Assembly: GCA_910579675.1 (NCBI GenBank)
Contig: CAJTUF010000009.1
Span: 33,575 to 97,574, forward strand
Origin: an uncultured Muribaculaceae bacterium
Lineage (GTDB): Bacteria > Bacteroidota > Bacteroidia > Bacteroidales > Muribaculaceae
Direction of reading: 5' to 3'
DNA: 64,000 nucleotides
Shown here in pieces: positions 44,489-53,701 of this stretch (position 1 is its first letter; the number at the start of each line of letters is the position of its first letter). Made by a program: the position numbers and the translations under genes. A model generated the notes under the pieces. It was given only the letters and a program-made list of their open reading frames with translations, had not been told where the DNA came from and did no database searches.

Positions 44489-45733
44489 ATGAACACCAAC
44501 TCGATTTTACGCGCACTCCAGCCCAAGTCACGAAAAACAAGAATAGCGTGGCTGTCGGTAATCCTGGCTATCCTCATCGGAGTAGCTCTCATATTTTTCC
44601 TCATGCGACCCAAGACTCAGGTGCCCCCACTTCCTGTGGTGGCAGTCGAGACTGTGACAACTGAAGATGTCAACATCTACGGCGAATACGTGGGCCGCAT
44701 CCGCGCCCAGCAATTTGTTGAGATTCACGCCCGCGTGGAGGGCTATCTGGAGCGCATGTGCTTCAAGGAAGGCTCCTATATCACCAAGGGGCAGACACTT
44801 TTCATCATCGACCCGAAGCTCTATCAGGCCCATGTCAACAAGGCCCGCGCCATACTCAACAAGGCCGAGGCCCAGGAGCGCAAGGCCAAGCACGACCTCG
44901 ACCGCATCACTCCCCTCTATGCACAGAATGCCGCTTCGCAACTCGACCTCGACAACGCGCGTGCTGCCTACGAGAGCGCCCAGGCCGAGGTGACTGTGAG
45001 CCGCGCCGACCTCACCCAGGCCGAGCTCACCCTGGGCTACACCACTGTGTCGTCGCCCATCTCGGGATTCATCTCCGAGCGTGTGGCCGACATCGGTACC
45101 CTCGTTGGCCCCTCGGGCGGCAAGTCGCTTCTGGCCACTGTGGTGAAGAGCGACACCGTGAGGGTCGACTTCTCCATGACCTCGCTTGACTATCTGCGGA
45201 GCAAAGACAGCAATGTGAAGCTGGGCGACTCGTCGGATCCCGATCAGAAACGTGCATCATTTGTCACCATCACCCTTGCCGACGGTTCGGAATATCCCCA
45301 CCGCGGCCTCGTCGACTTCGCCGATCCGCAGGTCGATCCCAAGACCGGAACATTCTCGGTGCGCGCCGAGATGCCCAACCCCGACCGTAGCCTTCTCCCT
45401 GGCGAATATACCAAGGTGAAGGTGCTCCTCGACGTAAGAGAGAAAGCAGTCGATGTGCCCACCAAAGCCTTGGTGATTGAGAAAAACGGCGCCTACGTCT
45501 TTGTGGTGCGCCCCGACAGTGTGGTCGAGAAGCGATTTATCGAGAAAGGCCCCGAGACCGGCAACAACACCATCATCGAGCGCGGCCTCGCCGCAGGCGA
45601 GACAATCGTGGTGGAGGGCTACCACAAGCTCACCCACGGCATGAAGGTCGAGCCTGTGCCCGCCAAAGAGCAAAACGGCTCCGCTGCCCCGGTGGCTGAA
45701 GCAGCCGCAAGCGGAAAGGAGGAGGAGGTCTGA
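44489..45733 (+). CDS. AcrA/MexA-type RND adaptor
   Basis: This 414-residue periplasmic adaptor for a multidrug RND pump has a membrane helix near residues 19-37 (WLSVILAILIGVALIFFLM). The paired lipoyl halves and coiled coil follow (IRAQQFVEIHARVEGYLERM, ASQLDLDNARAAYESAQAEV), then TTVSSPISGFISERVADIG and a beta-barrel domain (VDPKTGTFSVRAEMPNPD, LLPGEYTKVKVLLD). The start at 44489 fits the membrane anchor; an upstream in-frame ATG adds 61 residues with no family match. It heads a three-gene unit. Confidence 0.9.
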   Translation: MNTNSILRALQPKSRKTRIAWLSVILAILIGVALIFFLMRPKTQVPPLPVVAVETVTTEDVNIYGEYVGRIRAQQFVEIHARVEGYLERMCFKEGSYITKGQTLFIIDPKLYQAHVNKARAILNKAEAQERKAKHDLDRITPLYAQNAASQLDLDNARAAYESAQAEVTVSRADLTQAELTLGYTTVSSPISGFISERVADIGTLVGPSGGKSLLATVVKSDTVRVDFSMTSLDYLRSKDSNVKLGDSSDPDQKRASFVTITLADGSEYPHRGLVDFADPQVDPKTGTFSVRAEMPNPDRSLLPGEYTKVKVLLDVREKAVDVPTKALVIEKNGAYVFVVRPDSVVEKRFIEKGPETGNNTIIERGLAAGETIVVEGYHKLTHGMKVEPVPAKEQNGSAAPVAEAAASGKEEEV

Positions 45734-45735
45734 CC

Positions 45736-48700
45736 ATGCGCAAGAACTTTTTTCTCGAACACCCGGTATTTTCTATCGTAATATCGATAGTGATACTCAT
45801 CATAGGAGGCATCGGACTGACGATGCTTCCCGTCGACCAGTATCCCGACATTGTGCCTCCGGTGGTTAAGGTCACCGCCTCCTACCCCGGCGCCGACGCC
45901 ATGACAGTCACGCAGGCCGTGGCCACCCCCATCGAGCAGGAGCTCAACGGCACCCCCGGCATGATATATATGTCGTCGTCGTGTTCCAACTCGGGCGGCT
46001 TCACCGCCACTGTGACCTTCGACATAGGTGTCGATCCGGAACTCGCGGCGGTCGATATCCAGAACCGCATCAAGAAAGCTGAGTCGCGGCTCCCGGCCGA
46101 GGTGGTGCAAAACGGCATCTCGGTATCGAAAGAGACCGCCAACAGGCTCATGACCATCACCGTGGCATCCGACGATCCGAAATTCGACGAGGTGTATCTG
46201 AGCAACTACACCACTCTCAACGTAATCGACCCCATCAGGCGCATCCCCGGCGTGGGTAGCGTGGGCAATGTCGGAGGCCGCTACTATGCCATGCAGATAT
46301 GGGTGCAGCCCGACAAGCTCGCCAATCTCGGCCTCACCGTAAAAGATATCCAGAACGCCCTCAAGGATCAGAACCGCGAGAGCGCCGCCGGCACCCTCGG
46401 TCAGGCCCCGGTGACCGATGTCGACATAACCATGCCCATCATTGCCCGTGGCCGACTCTCGTCGGTCGACGAATTTGAGGAGATTGTGCTCCGCACCGGT
46501 GCCAACGGATCGATTATCCGCCTGCGCGATGTGGCCCGCATATCGCTCGAAGCGCAGAGCTATGCCACCGAGAGCGGCATCAACGGAGGCAATGCCGCCG
46601 TGATCAACATCAATATGCTCCCGGGCTTCAACGCCATGGATGTGGCCGAAGCCGTCAAGGCCGAGATGGCCGAGATTGCCCGCAGCTTCCCATCGGGCAT
46701 GACCTACGACATACCCTTCGATATGACCACTTATATCAAGGATTCGATCCACCATGTGTACCGCACCTTCTTCGAGGCGCTCGTGCTGGTGATCCTCGTG
46801 GTGTTTCTCTCGCTCCAGAACTGGCGCGCCACCCTCATCCCTGTCATCGCGGTGCCTATCTCCCTTATCGGCACCTTCGGCGTGATGCTCATATTCGGCT
46901 TCTCGCTCAATATGCTCACCCTCCTCGGCCTGATCCTCGCCATAGGCATCGTGGTCGACGACGCCATAGTGGTGGTCGAGAATGTCGACCGCTTCATGCA
47001 CTCCGAAGGCCTCCCGCCCAAGGAAGCCACGGCCAAGGCTATGACCAATCTGGGCAGCTCGCTGGTGGCCATGTCGCTCGTGCTCTGCGCCGTGTTTGTG
47101 CCGGTGAGCTTCCTCCCCGGCATCACAGGCCAGCTCTACCGCCAGTTCACGGTCACCATAGCCGTGTCGGTGGTCATCTCCACCATCGTGGCCCTCACCC
47201 TCTCGCCCGTGATGTGTGCCAAGCTGCTCCGCCCCTCGACCTCTGGCAAGAAGGCCCGCATATTCGTGCTGATCGACAAGTGGCTCAACCATGGCAACAA
47301 CATTTACGGCAAGACCATACGCCGCGCCGTGGCCCATCCCAAGCGCATGTATGCCGCCTTCGGCCTGGCTTTGGTATTTATCTATGTAATGAATGCTCTG
47401 ATGCCACGCAGCTTCATGACTCCCGAAGACCAGGGCTACTTCACCGTTGAGCTGGAGCTGCCCGAGGGCGCCACCATCGAGCGCACCCGTGCCGTGACCG
47501 AGCGCGCAATGGCATGGCTCCTCGACGACCCCGATGTGGAATATGTGCTCAATGTCACCGGCTCGTCGCCCCGCGTGGGCTCCAATCAGGCCCACGCGCA
47601 GCTCACCGTCATCCTCAAGCCATGGGATGAGCGCGCCACCACCGACATTGCCGAGATACGCGAGCGGGTGAGAGACACCCTTGCATCCTATCCCGAGTGC
47701 CGCGCCTATGTGTTCTCCCCGGCCATCATCCCCGGCCTCGGCAGCTCGGGCGGCTTCGAGATGGTGCTTGAGGCACGCGGCGACGCATCCTACGCCGATC
47801 TTCAGGCCGCCGTCGACACCCTCCGCCACTATGCCGCATCGGCAAGGGCCATAGCCAACCTCTCGACCTCGATGCAGGCCGACATTCCCCAGCTCTACTT
47901 CGATGTCGACCGCGACCGCGCCCAGATGCTCGGCATCCCCGTTAGCGATATTTTCTCGACCATGAAGGCTTTTACCGGCTCGATATATGTCAACGACTTC
48001 AATATGTTCAACCGCATATACCGCGTTTATATTCAGGCCGATGCCCCCTACCGCTCGCGCCGCGAGAATATCGACCTCTTCTTTGTCAAGAGCAACGACG
48101 GCACCATGGTGCCCGTGTCGTCGCTCGGACAGTCGACCTTCACAACCGGCCCCGGCACCATAAGCCGATTCAATATGTTTAACTCCGCCACGATCTCGGG
48201 CGATGCCGCCAAAGGCTACAGCACAGGCGAGGCCATGGAGGCCCTTGAGGAGATTGTGGCTCTCCACCTCCCCGACAACATCGGAGTGGAATGGAGCGGC
48301 CTCTCCTATCAGGAACGTCACGAGAGCGGCAACACCGGACTGGTGCTCGGCCTCGCCTTCCTCTTTGTGTTTCTCTTCCTCGCCGCCCTCTACGAGAGCT
48401 GGTCGGTGCCTCTGGCAGTGATCCTGTCGCTCCCGATTGCCGGAGTCGGCGCTTATGCCGGCATATGGCTCTGCGGTCTCGAAAACAATATCTACTTCCA
48501 GATCGGACTGGTGATGCTCGTGGGCCTCGTGGCCAAAAACGCCATCCTCATCGTGGCCTTTGCCAAGGAGGAGGCCGAAAAGGGTGTCGACGCCGTCAAG
48601 GCAGCCGTCACTGCGGCCCATCTCCGATTCCGCCCCATCGTCATGACCTCGCTCGCCTTCATGCTCGGCCTCGTGCCTCTCATCATCGCCTCCGGCCCCG

Positions 48701-48852
48701 GCTCGGCTGCCCGCCGCGACATAGGCACCGGTGTGTTTTTCGGCATGGCGGTGGCCATCACCGTAGGCATAGTGTTTGTGCCGTTCTTCTACGTGGCTGT
48801 CGACCGCATCTCCGCGCGGTTGCGCCGCAAGTCGTCAACCAAACAATCCTGA
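45736..48852 (+). CDS. AcrB/MexF-type multidrug RND transporter (HAE1)
   Basis: This 1038-residue inner-membrane proton-driven exporter belongs to the hydrophobe/amphiphile RND family. It begins MRKNFFLEHPVFSIVISIVI, has VDQYPDIVPPVVKVTASYPG, and in helix 4 LGLILAIGIVVDDAIVVVEN (paired Asp of the proton relay). PMTSLAF-like VMTSLAFMLGLVPLIIASGP is near the C-terminus. It starts two bases after the adaptor stop. A tripartite pump is formed with the adaptor and the outer-membrane lipoprotein encoded next. Confidence 0.95.
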   Translation: MRKNFFLEHPVFSIVISIVILIIGGIGLTMLPVDQYPDIVPPVVKVTASYPGADAMTVTQAVATPIEQELNGTPGMIYMSSSCSNSGGFTATVTFDIGVDPELAAVDIQNRIKKAESRLPAEVVQNGISVSKETANRLMTITVASDDPKFDEVYLSNYTTLNVIDPIRRIPGVGSVGNVGGRYYAMQIWVQPDKLANLGLTVKDIQNALKDQNRESAAGTLGQAPVTDVDITMPIIARGRLSSVDEFEEIVLRTGANGSIIRLRDVARISLEAQSYATESGINGGNAAVININMLPGFNAMDVAEAVKAEMAEIARSFPSGMTYDIPFDMTTYIKDSIHHVYRTFFEALVLVILVVFLSLQNWRATLIPVIAVPISLIGTFGVMLIFGFSLNMLTLLGLILAIGIVVDDAIVVVENVDRFMHSEGLPPKEATAKAMTNLGSSLVAMSLVLCAVFVPVSFLPGITGQLYRQFTVTIAVSVVISTIVALTLSPVMCAKLLRPSTSGKKARIFVLIDKWLNHGNNIYGKTIRRAVAHPKRMYAAFGLALVFIYVMNALMPRSFMTPEDQGYFTVELELPEGATIERTRAVTERAMAWLLDDPDVEYVLNVTGSSPRVGSNQAHAQLTVILKPWDERATTDIAEIRERVRDTLASYPECRAYVFSPAIIPGLGSSGGFEMVLEARGDASYADLQAAVDTLRHYAASARAIANLSTSMQADIPQLYFDVDRDRAQMLGIPVSDIFSTMKAFTGSIYVNDFNMFNRIYRVYIQADAPYRSRRENIDLFFVKSNDGTMVPVSSLGQSTFTTGPGTISRFNMFNSATISGDAAKGYSTGEAMEALEEIVALHLPDNIGVEWSGLSYQERHESGNTGLVLGLAFLFVFLFLAALYESWSVPLAVILSLPIAGVGAYAGIWLCGLENNIYFQIGLVMLVGLVAKNAILIVAFAKEEAEKGVDAVKAAVTAAHLRFRPIVMTSLAFMLGLVPLIIASGPGSAARRDIGTGVFFGMAVAITVGIVFVPFFYVAVDRISARLRRKSSTKQS

Positions 48853-48859
48853 CCCTGAA

Positions 48860-50248
48860 ATGATCAAGCACCTCATAGCCGCCGCAGCCCTGCTCATCGC
48901 CCTGCTCGCCACGGGCTGCTCAGGCACCAAAAACCTCAGCCAGGCCCGCACCGACATGCCCGGCTCATTTGTCGAAGGATTCGACACCGGCCTTGAGCAG
49001 GACACCCTCTCAATTGCCGATCTGAAATGGTGGGAGTTTTATGCCGACTCCACCCTCGCCTCGATCATGCGCATTGCCCTCGACAACAACCGCGACCTCC
49101 TCAAAGCCGCCGCAAAGGTGGAGCAGATGCGGGCGCTCTACGGGGTGAGCAAAGCCGACCTCCTGCCCAAGGTGGGGCTCGACATGGCCTACTCCTACGA
49201 GACAAACAAATATGACGGAGGCCCCACATCCAAAGATCCCGAACACGATCTGAAGCTCCCCATCACATGGGAGGTCAATCTGTGGGGGTCGCTCTTCCAC
49301 GCCAAAAATGCCGGCAAGGCCCGCTTCATGGCGTCGGTGGAAGACTACCGCGCCATGCGCATGACCCTCATTGCCGAAGTGGCCACGGCCTACTTCAAGC
49401 TCCTCTCGCTCGAGAGCGAGCTCGCCATCGTCAGGCAGACCCTCCAGACCCGCGAGGAGGCCCTCAATCAGGCCCGCATACGCTTTGAGGGGGGCGTCAC
49501 ATCCGAGACAGTCTATCAGCAGGCCGTGGTGGAATATTCGTCGACCGCCTCGCTCATCCCCGGCCTTGAGCTCAGGGTCACGGCCATGCGCAATTCGCTC
49601 ACCACCCTCATGGGCCAGTATCCCCGCGACGAAGTCGAAAACCGCGACTATGTGTTTTTTACCGACATCACCAGCCACCTGCCCGCAGGCATCCCCTCCG
49701 ACCTGCTCAAGCGCCGTCCCGACCTCCGCGCAGCCGAGCGGCGCCTTCAGGCTGCCATGGCCGATGTGGGCATGACCTATGCCGACCGCTTCCCCTCGCT
49801 CACCATCGGCTTCACCCCCGGCTTTGAAAACGACGGCCTCGCCAACTTTTTCAAGTCGCCGTTTACCTACACCGTCGGGCGCATCGCCGGAAGCATCTTC
49901 GACTTCGGCCGGAAAAAACGGAAGTATGAGGCGGCAATCGCCGTCTACGACCAGACCCGCTACGACTACGAAAAAGCCGTGATCGGAGCTTTTACCGAGG
50001 TCAACACCTCTATCATTGCCTACAACCGCTATCGCGAAAACTTTTATGTGAAATCCGACCTGCGCGATGCCGCTGCCAAATATGTGCAACTCGCTTGGCT
50101 GCAATATCGTGGAGGCACACTCAACTATATCGACGTGCTCGACGCCCAGCGCCGGTATTTCGATGCGCAGATAGGAGTCAACAATGCCCTGCGCGACGAA
50201 TATCTCGCCCTGATCAACCTCTACAAAGCCCTCGGCGGCGGATGGTGA
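48860..50248 (+). CDS. OprM/NodT-type outer-membrane efflux lipoprotein
   Basis: This 462-residue outer-membrane channel has leader MIKHLIAAAALLIALLATGC, a lipobox with Cys at 20. It has the NodT/OprM blocks LKWWEFYADSTLASIMRIAL, RPDLRAAERRLQAAMADVGM, and YRGGTLNYIDVLDAQRRYFD. It completes the AcrAB-type pump. The start at 48860 lies 7 bases after the pump gene; an earlier frame overlap of 77 bases has no family support. The gene is followed directly by palindromic repeat copies C and D. Confidence 0.93.
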   Translation: MIKHLIAAAALLIALLATGCSGTKNLSQARTDMPGSFVEGFDTGLEQDTLSIADLKWWEFYADSTLASIMRIALDNNRDLLKAAAKVEQMRALYGVSKADLLPKVGLDMAYSYETNKYDGGPTSKDPEHDLKLPITWEVNLWGSLFHAKNAGKARFMASVEDYRAMRMTLIAEVATAYFKLLSLESELAIVRQTLQTREEALNQARIRFEGGVTSETVYQQAVVEYSSTASLIPGLELRVTAMRNSLTTLMGQYPRDEVENRDYVFFTDITSHLPAGIPSDLLKRRPDLRAAERRLQAAMADVGMTYADRFPSLTIGFTPGFENDGLANFFKSPFTYTVGRIAGSIFDFGRKKRKYEAAIAVYDQTRYDYEKAVIGAFTEVNTSIIAYNRYRENFYVKSDLRDAAAKYVQLAWLQYRGGTLNYIDVLDAQRRYFDAQIGVNNALRDEYLALINLYKALGGGW

Positions 50249-50249
50249 T

Positions 50250-50814
50250 CCCCACCGCCCCGCGTCGCCTCCGTTGTAGGGCTGCTTCCCTGGAGCAGCC
50301 GCACCGCGTCGCCATCCCGCGGCCCTTGTAGGGCTGCCTCCCCGGAGCAACCGCACCGCGTCGCCCAACCCGCGGCCCTTGTAGGGCTGCTTCCCTGGAG
50401 CAGCCGCACCGCGTCGCCAAACCCGCGGCCAAAAGGCCGCATCCCCGCGTCGCCAAACCCGGCGCGTAGCGCCAAAAGCCCCCTTGGGGGCGTCCCTGAA
50501 GGATAGCCCCACTCAAAGGCGCGCATAGCCGCCGCAGAGTGGGGTCAACCGTCGCGCGAAGAAAAACGCTCAGCGTCAGCCGAGCTCCTCAACGCGACCC
50601 ACATGCCGCCCAGGGAGCTCGGCTGACGCTGAGCCTAACAATGAGCCACACTAAACCCCGGCTGCGGCGGCTACGCGCGCTCTTGCCGGGGCCTACCAAG
50701 CAGGTGCGCCCCTATGGGGCTTGGGGCGCTACGCGCCAGATGGGCCGACACGGACACCGGCGAGGAAGAGCCTCCATCGTCGCCGGGCGGATGCTCCATG
50801 GAGCATCCCTACAA
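50250..50814. repeat. Palindromic GC-rich element, copy C
   Basis: The left half holds three tandem flank modules beginning TTGTAGGGCTGC at 50274, 50326 and 50379 (periods 52 and 53). Then come GCGGCC-AAAA-GGCCGC (50425-50440), GGCGC-GTA-GCGCC (50461-50473), a GCCCC-CTT-GGGGGC hairpin, and an outer CCCCACTC...GAGTGGGG pair. The 21-bp perfect central stem is 50568-50588 with 50614-50634, around a 25-base loop. The right half mirrors this: CCCCGGC...GCCGGGG block, GCCCC-TAT-GGGGC, GGCGC-TAC-GCGCC, then GGATGCTCC-AT-GGAGCATCC (50789-50808), ending CCCTACAA at 50807-50814. Confidence 0.88.
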
Positions 50815-50860
50815 GCCGCTATCCATCAGACGCATAACCCCACCACATCTCGCCCCAACA

Positions 50861-51403
50861 TTGTAGGGCTGCTTCCCTGGAGCAGCCGCACCGCGTCGCC
50901 AAACCCGCGGCCCTTGTAGGGCTGCTTCCCCGGAGCAGCCGCACCGCGTCGCCAAACCCGCGGCCCTTGTAGGGCTGCCTCCCCGGAGCAGCCGCACCGC
51001 GTCGCCATCCCGCGGCCAAATGGCCGCACCCCCGCGTCGCCCATCCCGGCGCGTAGCGCCAAAAGCCCCCTTGGGGGCGTCCCTGAAGGATAGCCCCACT
51101 CAAAGGCGCGCGTAGCCGCCGCAGAGTGGGGTCAACCGTCGCGCGAAGAAAAACGCTCAGCGTCAGCCGAGCTCCTCAACGCGACCCACATCCCGCCCAA
51201 GGAGCTCGGCTGACGCTGAGCCTAACAATGAGCCACCGGCATAACCCCGGCTGCGGCGGCTACGCGCGCTCTTGCCGGGGCCTACCAACCAGGTGCGCCC
51301 CTATGGGGCTTGGGGCGCTACGCGCCAGATGGGCCGACACGGGCACCGGCGAGGAAGAGCGGCCATCGTCGCCGGGCGGATGCTCCATGGAGCATCCCTA
51401 CAA
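50861..51403. repeat. Palindromic GC-rich element, copy D
   Basis: Near-identical to copy C and offset by about 588 bases, with the 45-base tail after C also repeated after D, so the pair arose by tandem duplication. Flank modules begin at 50861, 50914 and 50967 (period 53). The central stem 51155-51175 pairs perfectly with 51201-51221. The end palindrome is at 51378-51397 and the terminal CCCTACAA at 51396-51403 is the inverted partner of the initial TTGTAGGG. Short frames through the element on either strand look like by-products of the repeats. Confidence 0.88.
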
Positions 51404-51494
51404 ACCGCTATCAATCATACGCTTAGCCCCACCGCATCTCGCCCCACCCCACTCATTTATCGCGGGGCATGCAATGTGAAAGCACATTTTTTAC

Positions 51495-51502
51495 TACCTT
51501 TG
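51495..51502 (+). promoter_or_regulatory. -7 box TACCTTTG upstream of the TPR-regulator remnants
   Basis: TACCTTTG lies 105 bases before the truncated lipoprotein gene and about 90 bases past repeat copy D. It is identical to the box inside the CRISPR repeats. The -33 region is not clear. Confidence 0.45.
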
Positions 51503-51606
51503 CAGCCTTGATTCCACAAAGAGGCAAATCTTCTGTTATGCTTCAAGTGTCGCTTGAATGTTTTTTCTCCCAATGTAAAGCAACATTGCCAGATTAACAA
51601 CTATTT

Positions 51607-51783
51607 ATGAGGCCCCTCAGAAATCTTATCCTGATCGCACTGCTCTCTTCTCTTGGCTGCTTGATCGCTTCATGTTCCGACGGTAAAGAGCCGGAGGCGC
51701 TCGACCGCGCCGAAGCGGTCATAGAATCCGCTCCCGATTCAGCCCTGACTATCCTCACCACCATCGACCCCGATCACCTCTGA
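51607..51783 (+). pseudogene. N-terminal fragment of a TPR lipoprotein regulator
   Basis: This 58-residue product has a lipoprotein leader (MRPLRNLILIALLSSLGCLI then ASC). Next comes ALDRAEAVIESAPDSALTIL and TTIDPDHL, which matches the first TPR helix of the same regulator family encoded immediately downstream (compare SPEEALDSLNVIDYTHL there). The frame stops at TGA just where the TPR domain should begin. It is therefore a truncated paralogue, perhaps left after recombination with the next gene, 25 bases away. Confidence 0.65.
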
Positions 51784-51808
51784 AATAATCCATCACATAA
51801 AGACAATA

Positions 51809-52918
51809 ATGCTCCTGCGCATCATAACCTTATCAATTTGTACCCTCGCCATAATAAGTTGTGGCAATCGACATATCGACTCCCGTCTTACCAGGATTGA
51901 AAGGCTTTGTACTAAATCTCCGGAAGAAGCATTGGACTCTTTGAATGTTATAGACTATACGCATCTTTCAGAGGCCGAAAAACACTATTACGATTTTTTA
52001 TCGGTAAAGGTTGCCGACAAAGCCTACATCATTCACAGATCCGACAGCTTGATACTGTCGGTCATTGATTACGAATCGAAACATCTGTCAAACGGTCGCT
52101 ATCCGGAATCGCTTTATTATGGAGGCAGGGTATACTGCGATCTTGGCGACTCCCCTACTGCCCTCCATTATTTTCAAACTGCACTTGATCTCATCTCTGG
52201 CGATAATGACCACCTGACGCTCCGGAGCAATATATTGAGCCAGACCGGGCGGTTGCTGACATCTCAATCGCTATACTCAGAGGCTATTCCATACATCAGT
52301 GAATCCTTGGATATCAACATACTGCAACACGACACAATCAATACGATACATGGCTTTCATCTGCTGGGTGGCACTCATCTGAGAAATGGTGATTATACGA
52401 AAGCCGAGACATGTATGAGAGAGGCCCTTAGATTGAGTGCCGGGCAGGCACCCCATCATGCAGCCAAATCAAAGATGTACTTGGCCGCTATCAAATATCA
52501 AAACCATGATCTTGATTCGGCCCTTTATTACATACGTGGCCTTTCAGATAGAGTGAAACCCATCGTAAGGAACAGCGTCATGGGATATGCTGCTAATATT
52601 TATCTGAAATCAGGCATATTAGATACTGCCTATATGTATGCTAAAGAGCTTATCGACAATTCCGACCCCACCCATGCCGAAATAGGCTATCAAGTACTCC
52701 TATCGCCTGAATTGAGAGGGTTAAGCAATCTTGACTCCATTCATAAATATATATCGGAGTACCGGACTTTATTGGAAACGTATTACGACAGCAATCAAAT
52801 AGAGCTTGCTATCAGGCAGCAGAATCTTTATAATTATCAGCTCCACGAGCGTAAGAAAGCGCTTGCAGAGCAACAAGCCAATGCATGGAAGCGTTGGGTT
52901 GTATGCCTGACCTTATAA
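51809..52918 (+). CDS. TPR lipoprotein regulator, N-terminal part of a frameshifted gene
   Basis: These 369 residues comprise a lipoprotein leader (ending IISC), then TPR-like helical repeats (YYGGRVYCDLGDSPTALHYF, TIHGFHLLGGTHLRNGDYTK and others) to residue about 350. The frame ends at KRWVVCLTL, in the middle of what should be a membrane helix. A continuation in the -1 frame (CDS at 52885-53550) supplies the rest of the helix, a coiled coil and the C-terminal domain. Proteins of this plan are membrane-spanning regulators in Bacteroidetes. A one-base change in or near 52900-52918 would restore one protein of about 580 residues. Confidence 0.75.
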   Translation: MLLRIITLSICTLAIISCGNRHIDSRLTRIERLCTKSPEEALDSLNVIDYTHLSEAEKHYYDFLSVKVADKAYIIHRSDSLILSVIDYESKHLSNGRYPESLYYGGRVYCDLGDSPTALHYFQTALDLISGDNDHLTLRSNILSQTGRLLTSQSLYSEAIPYISESLDINILQHDTINTIHGFHLLGGTHLRNGDYTKAETCMREALRLSAGQAPHHAAKSKMYLAAIKYQNHDLDSALYYIRGLSDRVKPIVRNSVMGYAANIYLKSGILDTAYMYAKELIDNSDPTHAEIGYQVLLSPELRGLSNLDSIHKYISEYRTLLETYYDSNQIELAIRQQNLYNYQLHERKKALAEQQANAWKRWVVCLTL

Positions 52919-53550
52919 TCGTCTTACTCTTGCTCACCACTCTTTATTTAAAGAACAGAAGCAAAGATCACATTATTAAATTACAACAAGCTCTAAGCTC
53001 AATAGAACGGCTTAAATTTGAATTGGCTGTTTCATCGCAAAACGCGGCCTCAAACTCATTGTCGGATGGCTCTGAATCCATCACAGACAATACCAATTTT
53101 GAGCTATCGGTTCCACATGCACCGAAAGAATACGAATTGCGTGAGCAACTTAAAAATGAACTGCTCAGACTATATGAAAGATCGCAGGGCTCAACAACCA
53201 TCTCTCCGCTTATCCTTCAGTCGGAAGCGTATGCCAAGCTGCAAGCCCTTATTCAAGCCGGAAAAACAATCAGAGATGATGACCAACTTTGGTCTGACAT
53301 TGAGCAGACAGTACTACTTGTTTCACCTCGATTCAAAACAAATCTCACTCTTCTTACTTCCGGCAATCTCACGCGAATAGATCTCCACACAGCGCTACTT
53401 ATAAAGTGTGGAATCAAGCCTTCACAGATGACGATATTAGTCGGTCGAAGTAATGGCGCTATTGTTTCACGGAGAGAGTCCCTATGTATGAAGATTCTTG
53501 ACGAGAAAAAAGGCACAAAAGTTATCGACAGCATAATACGCTCATTATAA
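52885..53550 (+). CDS. C-terminal part of the frameshifted TPR regulator
   Basis: This 221-codon frame overlaps the preceding one by 34 bases. It continues the membrane helix (LIIVLLLLTTLYL, from about 52912). A coiled coil follows (LQQALSSIERLKFELAVSSQ). The C-terminal domain ends LLIKCGIKPSQMTILVGRSN and SRRESLCMKILDEKKGTK, which closely resembles the helical DNA-binding-like domain at the end of many Bacteroides TPR regulators. It lacks a good start of its own, so it is probably not translated unless the frame is restored. No clear slippery sequence is seen at the junction. Confidence 0.75.
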   Translation: MEALGCMPDLIIVLLLLTTLYLKNRSKDHIIKLQQALSSIERLKFELAVSSQNAASNSLSDGSESITDNTNFELSVPHAPKEYELREQLKNELLRLYERSQGSTTISPLILQSEAYAKLQALIQAGKTIRDDDQLWSDIEQTVLLVSPRFKTNLTLLTSGNLTRIDLHTALLIKCGIKPSQMTILVGRSNGAIVSRRESLCMKILDEKKGTKVIDSIIRSL

Positions 53551-53648
53551 GACGTTAGTATCTCAATCCGTCAATAACGGAAGCCTATATTATTTATTTC
53601 CGTTATTTTACCGTCACTGATTTCGACGCCACTTCATCCGACACCTTG

Positions 53649-53656
53649 TAATTTTG
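53649..53656 (+). promoter_or_regulatory. -7 box TAATTTTG of the barrel-protein gene
   Basis: TAATTTTG, 46 bases before the start of the small barrel protein. The -33 region lacks TTTG at the standard distance. Confidence 0.5.
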
Positions 53657-53701
53657 CAAATTCACAATCAAAACCAATCCACAACTGAAACTAACCCATC
53701 A

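Noticed and set aside
45619..48621. A 1000-codon open frame antisense to the AcrB-type gene
   Set aside because: It is an opposite-strand shadow created by GC-rich third positions. It has a His/Gly/Glu-rich composition with no family features, while the sense frame is an intact RND pump.
50214..51479. Several overlapping Arg/Gly-rich frames on both strands in copies C and D
   Set aside because: All six frames stay partly open because the repeat is GC-rich and lacks stops. The same 52-53 base unit reads as peptide repeats in more than one frame, which is not expected of a real gene.
52885..52920. Programmed ribosomal frameshifting in the TPR regulator
   Set aside because: No slippery heptamer or downstream pseudoknot is apparent at the overlap. 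A simple indel or sequencing error explains it more easily.
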